From Streptomyces coeruleorubidus (GTDB lineage: Bacteria; Actinomycetota; Actinomycetes; Streptomycetales; Streptomycetaceae): a DNA stretch of 64,000 nt. Below the pieces are notes generated by a model, which did not search any database, had not been told where the DNA came from, and was given only the letters and a program-made list of their open reading frames with translations. Both the position numbers and the translations under genes were made by a program. Below are positions 26,315 to 35,900 of this stretch, piece after piece (the stretch's first letter is position 1; every line of letters begins with the position of its first letter). The stretch is from assembly GCF_008705135.1 (NCBI RefSeq), contig NZ_CP023694.1, positions 1,984,001 to 2,048,000 of the forward strand, written 5' to 3'.

Positions 26315-28569
26315 GCACGGAGCCGGAGACCACGGAGGACGCCGAGCCGGGGACGCCGACCGGTGGTGCGCAGACCGGGGCCGCCGAGGAGGACGCGGCC
26401 GGTTCCGGTGAGGTGCCCGAGGCCGAGGTGACCGAAGGTGAGGCAACCCCTTCGGGTGAGGCACCCGCAGCCGAGGGGACCGAAGGGGACGCGGCCGCTT
26501 CCGGTGAGCTGTCCGCGGCCGAGGCCGAGCTGCGGGCCCAGCGCGCCGAGCGGGAGCGTATCGAGCAGCGCAAGGCCGAGAAGAAGACGCCGATCGAGGC
26601 CGGCACCAAGCTGAGCGGCAAGGCCGCCGATCTGCTCGCGGCCGTACGGGCCGTGGAGAGCGGCGAGAAGCCGGTCGCCACGGTCTTCGAAGACCCGGAG
26701 CCCGCCCCCCGGCGCTCCGCCCCGGAGCCGGTACGACGGCCGCAGCCGGTGGCCGCCGAGTCCGTCGCCGCGTCGACGGCTCCCGCACCGTCGGCGGTGC
26801 AGGCCGTACGGCAGGTGCTCGGCGCGGGCGGTGCTCCCGAGGCGCTCGCGCCGCAGGTGGCCGCGGCACTGGGCGAGGGCGCGGACGAACTGCTGCGCGC
26901 GGACCCCTGGCAGTTGTTGCGGGTCGCCGCCGTGCGGCCCGAGCAGGCCGACGGGTTCGCGCGGGCCCTGCTCGGCGCCGAGTGCGGTCCGGACGACGAG
27001 CGGCGGGGCCGGGCCGTCACCGTCTGGCTCCTCGAACAGGCGGCGCTGGCCGGGCACACCGCCCTGGAGATGCCGGCGCTCCTCGCGGCCCTGGCCCAGC
27101 GGGGCGTGCCGGACCCCGACAGCGCCGTGCAGGACGCGATCGCGGAGGGTGATGCCCTGGTCTTCCAGGACGCCCTGGAGGACACCGGTGCCGCGCCGGC
27201 CCGGACCGAGGAGGAGGGCACGGAGGAGGACGAGGAGCGTCCGGTCCGTGTCCTGGTCGGCCTCGAGCGGTACGCGCTCGCGGAGGAGAGCCTGGCCGAC
27301 GGCCTGGCCCGGCTCGTGAACTCGGCGCCCAAGCAGGACGGTTCGGCCGAGGACTGGGAGCGGGCCGCCGCCGCGGCCCAGGGTTCGACGGGTGAGCTGC
27401 TCCGTGCGGTCGCCGCCCATGGCCTGGTCCTGCACACCGGCGGCGAGGCCTCCCTGACCGAGCCCGCGGCACTGCTGACCGCCGCGCACACCCTCGGCCT
27501 GCGCGCCTGGGCCGCCACCCACGGCCCGATCGGCCGCACCCGCTTCGCGGCCCTGCTGCACCGGTCCGAGACCGGTTCCGGCACCCCGTCCACCGACACT
27601 CGGTCACCCGGTGACCGCTCCCCCGTCGCCACCGTCGCCGGACTGCTCTCCGGTGCCGAAGGACCTGGCCGGGACGCCGACGGGGCGCTGGATCTGGATC
27701 TGCTGGTCGTGCTCGACGCGCCGCAGCTGGATGTCGAGACGGCCGCGCTGCTGACGGAGTCGCTGCCCGACGGGGCGCGGCTGGTGCTGGCCGGGGACCC
27801 GGGCGTGCTGTGGTCCGTGAGTCCGGGCAGGGTGTTCGCGGATCTGCTCGCGGCGCGGATCTGCCCGCAGGTCGCCTCGCGGCAGCCGGATCCCGGGCCG
27901 CTGGGCGAGCTGGTCTCCGGTATCGGCATCGGCGAGCTGAACCAGGTCGAGGCCCCCGGCAAGGAGGTCGTGATCGTGCCGGTGCGGGACGCGGGCGAGG
28001 CCGTGCACCGCACGGTGCAGCTCGTCGTGGACTCGGTGCCGCGGGCGATCGGCGTTCCGGCCGAGGAGACGCAGGTGATCACACCGGGGCACGGCGGCGC
28101 CGTCGGCACGCGCGCGCTCAACGCGGCGTTGAAGGAGCGGCTCAATCCGGGTCCGGGCCGCTTCGGCGGCTTCGACCCCGGTGACCGGATCGTCCACTCC
28201 CCCGTGCCGGGCCGTGCGCTGCCGGGCCGCGTGGTGAAGGCGGATGCCGAGGGGCTGCACCTGTCGTGCGAGGGCGAGGACGTCGTCGTACCGAAGGAGC
28301 GGGTGGAGCAGTCCGTGCGGCACGGCTGGGCGCTCACCGCGCACCAGGCTGTCGGGAGCCGGTGGCCCGCGGTGGTCGTGGTGCTGCCCGGCGATGCCGC
28401 GCAGGCCCTCAGCCGGCCGTGGGTGTACACGGCGTTCGGGCGGGCCGACCGCCATCTGTCCGTCGTGCACGGTGTGGAAAAGGCGTTGGCCAGGGCCGTG
28501 GCCGAGGTTCCGGCGAAGCCCCGCACGACCCGGCTTCCGGTGCTGCTCGCTCCGCAGATCAGCGGCTGA
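26311..28569 (+). CDS. RecD2-like protein with degenerate helicase motifs
   Basis: A 752-residue protein. Residues 1-100 are acidic and low-complexity. Residues about 165-345 resemble the helix-hairpin-helix and inter-domain region of RecD2 (DELLRADPWQLLRVAAVRPE). The rest follows RecD2 motif order: a Walker A position reading HTGGEASLTE (about 374-385) instead of GGPGTGKT, a motif I-a-like AATHGPIGRTRFAALLH, a Walker B position LLVVLDAPQLD instead of a DE pair, motif III LVLAGDPGVLWSVSPGRV, and the C-terminal WALTAHQAVGSRWPAVVVVLP. The key lysine and glutamate are missing, so ATPase activity is unlikely. It starts at a GTG overlapping the aldo/keto reductase stop. A strong terminator follows. 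Confidence 0.85.
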   Translation: MSTEPETTEDAEPGTPTGGAQTGAAEEDAAGSGEVPEAEVTEGEATPSGEAPAAEGTEGDAAASGELSAAEAELRAQRAERERIEQRKAEKKTPIEAGTKLSGKAADLLAAVRAVESGEKPVATVFEDPEPAPRRSAPEPVRRPQPVAAESVAASTAPAPSAVQAVRQVLGAGGAPEALAPQVAAALGEGADELLRADPWQLLRVAAVRPEQADGFARALLGAECGPDDERRGRAVTVWLLEQAALAGHTALEMPALLAALAQRGVPDPDSAVQDAIAEGDALVFQDALEDTGAAPARTEEEGTEEDEERPVRVLVGLERYALAEESLADGLARLVNSAPKQDGSAEDWERAAAAAQGSTGELLRAVAAHGLVLHTGGEASLTEPAALLTAAHTLGLRAWAATHGPIGRTRFAALLHRSETGSGTPSTDTRSPGDRSPVATVAGLLSGAEGPGRDADGALDLDLLVVLDAPQLDVETAALLTESLPDGARLVLAGDPGVLWSVSPGRVFADLLAARICPQVASRQPDPGPLGELVSGIGIGELNQVEAPGKEVVIVPVRDAGEAVHRTVQLVVDSVPRAIGVPAEETQVITPGHGGAVGTRALNAALKERLNPGPGRFGGFDPGDRIVHSPVPGRALPGRVVKADAEGLHLSCEGEDVVVPKERVEQSVRHGWALTAHQAVGSRWPAVVVVLPGDAAQALSRPWVYTAFGRADRHLSVVHGVEKALARAVAEVPAKPRTTRLPVLLAPQISG

Positions 28570-28572
28570 CGA

Positions 28573-28617
28573 CGACGGCGGTGGTCACGGGGCCGTCCCC
28601 CGTGACCACCGCCGTCG
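28573..28617. terminator. Strong bidirectional terminator
   Basis: A perfect 20-bp stem (28573-28592 with 28598-28617) and a 5-nt loop, between the RecD2-like gene and the converging acidic-protein gene. One of the strongest hairpins in the window. Confidence 0.9.
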
Positions 28618-28635
28618 GGTGGCCGACGCGTGCGC

Positions 28636-29346
28636 TCAGCGGCGGTCCGCGTCCAGCGGCTCCAGGTCCTCGTCCTCGTCCAGATCGGTGTCGAGGTCCT
28701 CCTCCAGCTCCTCCGCGTCGTCGTCATCGTCGTCGTCGATGCCGATCTCGTCGTCGAAGACGGCACTGACGTCGAAGCGGCAGACGACGCTCTGCGGATC
28801 GACCTGCTCGAACGGCGCCTCCAGCCACTCGCCGGGGTCGGCCGGCTCCTCCGCCGCCGTCACCCACAGGGTGGAGTCGCCCTCCTCCAGTCCGAACTCC
28901 TTGTGCCGGGAGGCGATCTCGTCGGGTTCGAACTCGCCGAAGAGGAGGCCGAGCGCACCATGGATCGTCCCGGAGGCGGCCGGGCCGTTCTCGCCGTCCG
29001 CCGACTCGATCCGCTGCGCCTGCGCGAGCAGCCGCTGCGGCTCCCCCACCGCGTAGTCGCGGCGGATCAGTACGCTCAGCGCGTTCGGTTCCTCGGGCCC
29101 GGTGTACGGGGGCAGCGCGTCCTCCGTACCGGGGATCTCGAAGGGTGTGACCTCGTCATAACGGTCGTAGAGCAGTTCGTCGTACACCTCTGCGGCCGCG
29201 GCCAGCTGGTTGAACGCCTCGTAGACGGCCGGGTCGTCCTCCCCCGACCTGCGTTCGACCGCGGCCAGGTGGCGGTCGAGCGCGGTCTTGACCGCCTCGG
29301 CGGCGGCGCGTACCTCTGCAGCGGTGGGCTGCGCAGCATCAGACAT
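28636..29346 (-). CDS. Conserved acidic protein of unknown function
   Basis: A 236-residue soluble protein I cannot assign to a named family. The first 65 residues look helical (AAEVRAAAEAVKTALDRHLA and following). The middle holds a globular part with PFEIPGTEDALPPYTGPEEP and LSVLIRRDYAVGEPQRLL. The C-terminus is a run of aspartate and glutamate (IDDDDDDDAEELEEDLD). The start ATG at 29346 is favoured over one 111 nt upstream, whose leader has no ribosome site and would reach into the divergent DUF5703 gene. It shares a 47-bp promoter gap with that gene. Such acidic tails often mediate binding to basic partners; that is only inference. Confidence 0.75.
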   Translation of the reverse strand: MSDAAQPTAAEVRAAAEAVKTALDRHLAAVERRSGEDDPAVYEAFNQLAAAAEVYDELLYDRYDEVTPFEIPGTEDALPPYTGPEEPNALSVLIRRDYAVGEPQRLLAQAQRIESADGENGPAASGTIHGALGLLFGEFEPDEIASRHKEFGLEEGDSTLWVTAAEEPADPGEWLEAPFEQVDPQSVVCRFDVSAVFDDEIGIDDDDDDDAEELEEDLDTDLDEDEDLEPLDADRR

Positions 29347-29393
29347 AGTGCAGACGCTATCCGTACCAGGCCCCAGCCCGCACAATAGATGCG

Positions 29394-29582
29394 ATGCCGG
29401 AATACGAATTTGTCGACGTGTACGTACCGCGCGGGGTCTCCCGCAAGGAGACGGCACGTCTGCTGACGGACCATGCCGAGTACGGACACTGGGAGTTGCA
29501 CCGTCTGAGCCTGCTGCGCGACGGCAGCCGCAAGGTGCGGTTGCGCCGGCGGATCATCCGTCAGGTGCGGGCCACGTGGTGA
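29394..29582 (+). CDS. Small DUF5703-type protein
   Basis: A 62-residue basic protein beginning MPEYEFVDVYVPRGVSRKET and ending in an arginine-rich stretch RKVRLRRRIIRQVRATW. The sequence fits the small actinobacterial DUF5703 family. It has no signal or membrane segment. The function is unknown; the basic tail would suit nucleic-acid binding. It is divergent from the acidic-protein gene (47 bp apart), and a terminator follows 29 bp after its stop. The opposite charges of these two neighbours are worth noting but prove nothing. Confidence 0.75.
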   Translation: MPEYEFVDVYVPRGVSRKETARLLTDHAEYGHWELHRLSLLRDGSRKVRLRRRIIRQVRATW

Positions 29583-29611
29583 GCTGAGACGGGCACTGGA
29601 GAAGTCACACG

Positions 29612-29648
29612 GGAGCGGGCCCCGCATCGACGGGGCCCGCTCCGTTTT
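29612..29648. terminator. Terminator between the DUF5703 gene and chpC
   Basis: Perfect 13-bp stem GGAGCGGGCCCCG / CGGGGCCCGCTCC with a 6-nt loop, followed by GTTTT on the plus strand. It lies between converging genes. Confidence 0.88.
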
Positions 29649-29677
29649 CCGGGGGCTGTCTGGCCTGTCCGGGGCTG

Positions 29678-30532
29678 TCAGGCCGAGGTGCGCGCCTTGC
29701 GGTAGAGGATCGAGCCCGCCAGCAGCGCGCCGGCGCCGGCCGGCAGGGCGAGGCCGAGCGGCAGGTCGCTGCCGGTGCTGGCGAGCTGCGCGTCGCCCTT
29801 GGGCTGGGTGACGAACTGGCCGCCCGGCTGGTTGCCGTGCGAGGAGCCGCCCGGCGTCTCGCTGTCCGCGCCGGGCGTCGCGCCCGGGGAGCCGGGGTCG
29901 CCAGGGTTACCGGGGGTGCCGGGGTCGCCCGGATCACCGGGGTTTCCGGGGTGGCCCGGGTTCCCGGGGTCACCCGGGTTTCCGGGGTGGCCCGGGTTCC
30001 CGGGATCACCCGGGTTTCCGGGATCGCCCGGCTGCCCCGGGTTTTCGTTGCCGCCGCCGGGCGGGTTGCCGTGGTGCCCGCCGGAGCCGCCGTTCGCGCA
30101 GTCGTTGCCCGTGCTGGAGTTGCCCACGCCGACGACGTCGACGCTGTTGCCGCAGACGTTCACCGGCACGTGGATCGGCGCCTCGACGTGGTTGCCCGAG
30201 CCGATGCCCGGCGAGTCACCGGCATGGCCGCCGGCGTGCGAGCCGCCGTGACCGCCTGAATCGCCGTATCCCCCCGACGACGATCCTCCGCCCTGGTTGG
30301 CGCACGAGTTGCCCACCGACGGGTTGAGGATACCGATCACATTGACCGTGTTCCCGCAGACGTTGACCGGCGCGTGCACCGGCGCTTGCACCGTGTTCCC
30401 GGACAGCACGCCGGGCGAGCCCGAACTGGAGCCCTGCGCGCCCGAGTCGGCGTGAGCGGAGCCGCCCGCGGCGGCGATCACGCCGGTCGCGGCCGCCACG
30501 GTCATCAGACCCTTGCGGGTGACCTGTCGCAT
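29678..30532 (-). CDS. chpC: Long, sortase-anchored chaplin
   Basis: A 284-residue long chaplin that coats aerial hyphae. It has a signal peptide (1-28), two chaplin domains, each with a cysteine pair (C59/C77 in [12 protein letters not shown]...GNSC and C127/C145 in [12 protein letters not shown]...GNDC), a Gly/Ser/His linker, a collagen-like PGX tract (165-217), the sorting signal LASTG (250-254), a membrane helix and a basic tail. LAXTG is the motif used by Streptomyces class E sortases. It lies downstream of chpH, the order known as chpC-chpH. S. coelicolor ChpC is about 259 residues, as I recall, so the linker here is longer. The ATG at 30532 starts the signal peptide; upstream starts are rejected. 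Confidence 0.95.
   Translation of the reverse strand: MRQVTRKGLMTVAAATGVIAAAGGSAHADSGAQGSSSGSPGVLSGNTVQAPVHAPVNVCGNTVNVIGILNPSVGNSCANQGGGSSSGGYGDSGGHGGSHAGGHAGDSPGIGSGNHVEAPIHVPVNVCGNSVDVVGVGNSSTGNDCANGGSGGHHGNPPGGGNENPGQPGDPGNPGDPGNPGHPGNPGDPGNPGHPGNPGDPGDPGTPGNPGDPGSPGATPGADSETPGGSSHGNQPGGQFVTQPKGDAQLASTGSDLPLGLALPAGAGALLAGSILYRKARTSA
29882..30040 (-). repeat. Collagen-like PGX repeat tract in chpC
   Basis: About 17 copies of a 9-bp unit encoding Pro-Gly-X, with X mostly Asp, Asn or His. Larger blocks such as [12 protein letters not shown] recur, showing expansion by slippage. It probably spaces the chaplin domains away from the cell-wall anchor. Confidence 0.9.
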
Positions 30533-30591
30533 TCCTGAATACCTGCCTTCGGCCTGTCTCGAATTCTTCTCGAATTCCTCGAAAGAAGCGT

Positions 30592-30628
30592 TCGGTCCCG
30601 GAGTGCATGGCATGCACTCCGGGACCGA
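30592..30628 (-). terminator. 37-nt near-perfect palindrome between chpH and chpC
   Basis: Two exact 18-nt arms (TCGGTCCCGGAGTGCATG and its complement) separated by a single G. On the minus strand it lies 34 nt after the chpH stop and is followed by a T-rich TTCTTTCG stretch. It probably terminates most chpH transcripts or protects their 3' end, keeping chpH expression above chpC. Confidence 0.75.
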
Positions 30629-30661
30629 TGGCTCAGAACTCCCCTCAAAGAAGGGGGAGCG

Positions 30662-30895
30662 TCACTTGTTGACGCAGGTGTTGCCGAAGGCGGGGTTCAG
30701 CAGCCCGATCACGGAGACCGTGTTGCCGCAGACGTTCACCGGGACGTGAACGGGCACCTGAACAACGTTGCCGGACAGGACGCCCGGGGAGTGCACGGCA
30801 GCACCCTGGGCACCCGAGTCGGCGACGGCCAGGCCCGCGCTCGCGAGAACCAGACCACCGGTGGCAGCCGCAGCAGCGACGACCTTCTTGATCAT
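30662..30895 (-). CDS. chpH: Short chaplin
   Basis: A 77-residue short chaplin: signal peptide MIKKVVAAAAATGGLVLASA..., then one hydrophobic chaplin domain with the cysteine pair in [12 protein letters not shown] and FGNTCVNK. The mature protein assembles into amyloid-like surface fibrils that lower water surface tension so hyphae can grow into the air. The start ATG at 30895 has a very good ribosome site TAGGAGGAAT; a longer in-frame start at 30937 lacks one. It lies upstream of chpC in the same direction, with a hairpin between. Confidence 0.96.
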   Translation of the reverse strand: MIKKVVAAAAATGGLVLASAGLAVADSGAQGAAVHSPGVLSGNVVQVPVHVPVNVCGNTVSVIGLLNPAFGNTCVNK

Positions 30896-31069
30896 TATTC
30901 CTCCTAGTTGGCAAAGCGACCTATCTTGCGATCGCATTACCTGTAACGAGGAGGGAGTAATGAGGCTACGAGCTTATGGTCGCATTCACCCTTCCCAGTC
31001 GATCTCGCACATCCGACCGAATAGCGCTGTTTCGTATGGGCTGTTTCAGGACGCTCGTATGAAGATGTT

Positions 31070-32395
31070 TCAGGACGCGCCGATGAACCGGTCGAGCACC
31101 CGCGCGCCGAACTTGAGGCCCTCCACCGGCACCCGCTCGTCCACGCCGTGGAACATGCCGGCGAAGTCCAGCTCGGGCGGCAGCTTCAGCGGCGCGAAGC
31201 CGAAGCCCCGGATGCCCAGGTCGTCGAAGGACTTCGCGTCCGTCCCGCCGGAGAGCATGTAGGGGATCGCCTTGGCGGTCGGGTCCTCGGCCAGCAGCGA
31301 GGACTGCATCGCCTCCACGAGCGCCCCGTCGAAGGTGGTCTCGACGGCCTTGTCCGCGTGGATGTCCTCGCGCCGCACCTTGGGGCCGAGGATGCGGTCG
31401 AGGTCGGCGAGGAACTCGTCCTCGTGCCCGGGCAGGAACCGTCCGTCGACGTGGGCGGTCGCCTCGCCCGGGATGACGTTGACCTTGTAGCCGGCACCGA
31501 GCTGCGTGGGGTTGGCCGTGTTGCTCAGCGTCGCGCCGATGAACTTGGCGATGCCGCCGAGCCTCACGAGGGTCGACTCCATGTCCTCCGGGTCGAGCTC
31601 GATGCCGAGCGCGTCACCGAGCTCGTCGAGGAAGGCGCGGGTGGTCTTGGTGACCCGCACCGGGAACGTGTGCCGCCCCAGCCGCGCGACGGCCTCCGAC
31701 AGCTCGGTGATCGCGTTGTCCCGGTGGATCATCGACCCGTGCCCGGCCGTGCCGGCCACGGTCAGCTTCATCCAGTGCATGCCCTTCTCGGCCGTCTGGA
31801 TCAGGTACAGCCGCCGCTCCTCGCTCACCGTGAAGGAGAATCCGCCCACCTCGCTGATCGCCTCGGTGACGCCCTCGAAGAGGTCCCGGTGGTTGTCGAC
31901 GAGGTAGCGGGCCCCGTACGTGCCGCCCGCCTCCTCGTCCGCGAGGAACGCGAGGACGATGTCGCGCGGAGGCTTGCGCCCGCTGCGCATCCGGTCCCGG
32001 ACGACCGCGAGAGTCATCGCGTCCATGTCCTTCATGTCGACGGCACCGCGGCCCCACACGCAGCCGTCGGCGATCTCGCCGGAGAAGGGGTGATGGGTCC
32101 AGTCGTCCGCGTTGGCCGGCACGACGTCCGTGTGGCCGTGGATGAGGAGCGCGGGCCGGGACCGGTCCTCGCCCTCGATCCGGGCCACCGTGGAGGCGCG
32201 CCCCGGGTGCGACTCGAAGATCTGCGGTTCGAGCCCCACCTCGGCGAGCTTCTCGGCGACGTACTCCGCCGCCTTGCGCTCGCCCGGACCCGAGTGGTCG
32301 CCGTAGTTGCTGGTGTCGATCTGGATCAGCTCGCGGCAGAGGTCCACGACCTCGTCCTCGCCGGTGACGTTCCTGGCCGTGTCCGTCTCGCTCAC
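31070..32395 (-). CDS. M20-family metallopeptidase
   Basis: A 441-residue dizinc peptidase/deacylase. The metal-binding motifs are intact: LIHGHTDVVPA, the bridging aspartate in VWGRGAVDMKDMDA, the catalytic DEEAGGTYGA, and the late histidine in GMFHGVDERVP. The dimerisation insert lies between about 195 and 320. No signal peptide, so it is cytoplasmic. Members cleave dipeptides, N-acyl amino acids or similar amides; the exact substrate is unclear. The GTG start at 32395 has AGGAAG upstream. It stands alone between chpH and the tRNA gene. Confidence 0.93.
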   Translation of the reverse strand: MSETDTARNVTGEDEVVDLCRELIQIDTSNYGDHSGPGERKAAEYVAEKLAEVGLEPQIFESHPGRASTVARIEGEDRSRPALLIHGHTDVVPANADDWTHHPFSGEIADGCVWGRGAVDMKDMDAMTLAVVRDRMRSGRKPPRDIVLAFLADEEAGGTYGARYLVDNHRDLFEGVTEAISEVGGFSFTVSEERRLYLIQTAEKGMHWMKLTVAGTAGHGSMIHRDNAITELSEAVARLGRHTFPVRVTKTTRAFLDELGDALGIELDPEDMESTLVRLGGIAKFIGATLSNTANPTQLGAGYKVNVIPGEATAHVDGRFLPGHEDEFLADLDRILGPKVRREDIHADKAVETTFDGALVEAMQSSLLAEDPTAKAIPYMLSGGTDAKSFDDLGIRGFGFAPLKLPPELDFAGMFHGVDERVPVEGLKFGARVLDRFIGAS

Positions 32396-32590
32396 GTGCT
32401 TCCTCCCGGTGTCACTGCTGGTGGGTCCCCCTCATACTCCCTCTCCCCGGCCCGCACCCCAAGACCGGTCCCGGCCCGTCACACGCCGTTCACGCCCGGC
32501 CGGGTGCGGGCGGGGGGTGATCGGCCACCCCTGAGAGCCTGGTAATGTTTACGTCGTCGCCACGGGGAGAACCCGCGCGACAGACACCTT

Positions 32591-32675
32591 GTCCGGGTGG
32601 CGGAATGGCAGACGCGCTAGCTTGAGGTGCTAGTGCCCTTTATCGGGCGTGGGGGTTCAAGTCCCCCCTCGGACA
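32591..32675 (+). tRNA. tRNA-Leu (anticodon GAG)
   Basis: An 85-nt class II tRNA. The acceptor stem GTCCGGG pairs with CTCGGAC (one G-T pair) followed by discriminator A. The anticodon stem CTAGC/GCTAG encloses loop TTGAGGT with anticodon GAG, reading CUC and CUU. A long variable arm (TGCCC...GGGCG region) and a T-arm GGGGGTTCAAGTCCCCC are present. The 3' CCA is not encoded (the sequence continues CAG), which is common in Streptomyces. A terminator follows 5 nt later. Confidence 0.96.
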
Positions 32676-32680
32676 CAGAT

Positions 32681-32711
32681 CGAAAAGCCCCTCTCGTCGA
32701 GGGGCTTTTCG
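32681..32711 (+). terminator. Terminator of tRNA-Leu
   Basis: Perfect 13-bp stem CGAAAAGCCCCTC / GAGGGGCTTTTCG with loop TCGTC, giving a T-run in the 3' arm. It lies directly after the tRNA. Confidence 0.9.
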
Positions 32712-32966
32712 TCGTTTCCGGGGAGGAAGGCCTCCCACCGGGGGAATGTGGGCGACATCTCGCCAGGCCGGCAGAAGCACAGGTGGGAGCCGGGGCGCCG
32801 GACCTCCCGGGTGTCTCGCGTTTGCCTGCGAGTGGCGGACATGACAGGGCGAAGTCACCCGACCACTAGAGTATTGGGCTTGTTCGCACCGGAACGGAAC
32901 ATCCCCAGGCAGACCTGCGGGCCCACCGGCGCCCCGGATGGTCCGGGTTCGAGACTCGAGGATCCG

Positions 32967-35900
32967 ATGGCCGCCCTGCACGACAGCCCTGACCTCACCG
33001 TGCTGGACCGGGAGCTGAGCACAGCCCCGAGCGACGTGGCCCGTTTCTCCGCCGGTCCGGCGGCCTCCCCCCGCACCCTGGTCGACATCTTCGAGGCGTC
33101 CGTACGTTCGTACCCCGACGAGCCCGCGCTCGACGACGGTCACCGGCTGCTCACCTACCGCGCGCTGGCGGTCGAGGTGGAGCGCCTGCGGCAGCGGCTG
33201 GCCGCCGTGGACGTCGGGCTCGGGGACCGCGTCGGTGTCCGGGTCCCTTCGGGCACCAACGACCTGTACGTGGCCATCCTCGCGGTGCTGGCCGCCGGTG
33301 CCGCGTACGTACCCGTGGACGCCGAAGACCCCGACGAGCGGGCCGATCTGGTCTTCGGCGAGGCCGGGGTGCGGGCGGTCGTCGGGGCCGGTCACGAGCT
33401 GACCGTCCAAGGTGCCGCCGGTCACACCGCCGCCCGGCCCGGTGCCGGGCACGACGCGTGGATCATCTTCACCTCCGGCTCCACCGGGAACCCCAAGGGC
33501 GTCGCCGTGAGCCATCGCAGTGCCGCCGCCTTCGTGGACGCCGAGGCCGGGTTGTTCCTCACCGAGGAGCCGATCGGGCCGGGTGACCGGGTCATGGCCG
33601 GGCTGTCCGTGGCCTTCGACGCGTCCTGCGAGGAGATGTGGCTGGCCTGGCGGTACGGGGCCTGTCTGGTGCCCGTGCCGCGCTCGCAGGTGCGCAGCGG
33701 CGCCGATCTCGGGCCCTGGCTGGTCGAGCAGGAGATCACGGTCGTGTCCACCGTGCCGACGCTCGCCGCGCTGTGGGAGCCCGAGACCCTCAACGACGTA
33801 CGGCTGCTGATCTTCGGCGGTGAGGCGTGCCCGCCCGAGCTTGCGCAGCGGCTGGTGACGGAGGGGCGCGAGGTGTGGAACACCTACGGGCCGACCGAAG
33901 CCACCGTCGTGGCGTGCGCGTCGCTGATGAGCGGCGCGGAGCCGATCCGGATCGGGCTGCCGCTGGACGGCTGGGAACTGGCCGTCGTGGACGAGGCCGG
34001 GGAGCTCGTGCCGATGGGCGGCAGCGGTCAGCTCGTGATCGGCGGGGTCGGGCTCGCCCGGTATCTCGACGACGAGAAGGACGCGGAGAAGTACGCGCCC
34101 TTGGAGTCGCTCGGCTGGGAACGCGCGTACCGCAGCGGGGACCTGGTGAAGGCCGAGCCGGAGGGGCTGGTCTTCCTCGGGCGGGCCGACGAGCAGATCA
34201 AGCTCGGGGGGCGGCGGATCGAGCTCGGTGAGGTGGACGCCGCCTTGCAGGCGCTTCCCGGTGTGGCCGGCGCGGCCGCCGCCGTGCGTACCGCTCGCAG
34301 CGGGAATCAGCTCCTCGTCGGGTACGTCGTCATCCAGGAAGGGTGGGATCAGGCCGCCGCCGTCGAGAAGCTGCGTGCCGAACTGCCCGCCGCTCTCGTG
34401 CCGCTGCTCGCACCGGTCGACGAGCTGCCCACCCGTACGTCCGGCAAGGTCGACCGGAACGCGCTGCCGTGGCCGCTGGAGGGCCTGGTCAGCGGTGGCC
34501 CCGCCGAGGAGCTGTACGGGACCGAGGCGTGGCTCGCGGAGCAGTGGGGCGAGGTGCTCGGCATCCCGGTGGGCAGCGCCTCGGACGACTTCTTCGCCAT
34601 CGGCGGGAGCAGCCTGGCCGCCGCCCAGCTCACGACGAAGCTGCGCACCCGCTACCCGAGCGCGGCGGTGCTGGACCTCTACCAGCATCCGACGCTGCGC
34701 AAGCTGGCCCGGCACCTGGAGGAGTCCGCGCAGGGCGACGGCTCCCGGCGGGTGGTCGAGCCGGTGCCGGCGCGGGCCGGGGTGCTGCAACTGCTGCTGC
34801 TCCTTCCGCTGTTCACACTGCTCGGGCTGCGCTGGATGGTGCCGCTGGCCGCCCTCGGGAACGTGCTGGGGGCGTACTCCTGGCTGCCGAGTGCTCCCTG
34901 GTGGGTCGTGGGTGCCGGGGCGTTGCTGTTCTTCAGTCCGCCGGGACGGCTGGCCATCGCCGCCGGTGGGGCTCGGCTGTTGCTGCGCGGGGTGACGCCG
35001 GGTCGCTACGCACGCGGCGGGAGTGTGCATCTGCGGCTGTGGACGGCCGAGCGGCTCGCCGAGTTCAGTGGCGCGGCCTCGCTCACCGGTTCCTGGCTGG
35101 AGCGGTACGCCCGGGCTCTCGGCGCCCGGGTCGGGTCCGACGTGGATCTGCACTCGCTGCCGCCGGTGACCGGGATGCTCAAGCTCGGGCGGGGTGCCGC
35201 CGTGGAGTCCGAGGTGGACCTGTCGGGCTACTGGCTGGACGGTGACCGGCTGGAGATCGGGCCGGTCAAGGTGGGTGCCGGTGCGGTGGTCGGGACGCGC
35301 AGCATGCTGTTCCCGGGTGCGCGCGTGGGCAAGCGGGCCGAGGTCGCGCCCGGTTCCGCCGTCGCCGGGCAGGTGCCCACCGGGCAGCGCTGGGCCGGGG
35401 CGCCCGCCGTGAAGCTCGGCAAGGCCAAGCGGAACTGGCCCAAGGAGCGGCCGGAGAAGGGCGTGTTCTGGCGGGCGATGTACGGCATCTCCGGGTTCGG
35501 GCTGAGCGCTCTGCCCCTTCTCGCCGGACTCGCCGCGCTCCTCACCGTCAGCCTGTTCGTGGCGCCCGGCGCCGGGCTCGGTGAGGCGCTGCGGGGCGCG
35601 GCGCTCGCGCTGGTTCCGGCGACCCTGGTCTTCGGCGCGGTGTACGCGCTGCTGCTGCTCGTCGCCGTACGGCTGCTGAGCCTCCGGCTGCGCGAGGGCA
35701 CGCACCCGACGCACAGCAGGGTCGGCTGGCAGGCCTGGACGGTCACGCAACTGATGGACCAGTCCCGGGAGATGCTGTTCCCGCTGTACGCAGGGCTGGT
35801 CACGCCGGTGTGGCTGCGGCTGCTCGGGATGCGGATCGGGCGGGGCGCGGAGGTGTCGACGGTGCTCGCGCTGCCCAGCCTGACCACGGTGGGCGACGGC

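Noticed and set aside
29882..30040. Regular short repeats that could suggest a CRISPR array
   Set aside because: The units are 9 bp without spacers and encode Pro-Gly-X in frame inside chpC.
31042..31078. Two copies of TGTTTCAGGACGC at the 3' end of the M20 peptidase gene
   Set aside because: Only two 13-bp copies, the second partly coding; no dyad or link to a feature that makes it more than chance or a small duplication.
32591..32711. Possible attachment site for an integrative element at tRNA-Leu
   Set aside because: No integrase gene and no repeat of the tRNA 3' end were seen nearby; the downstream hairpin is a plain terminator.
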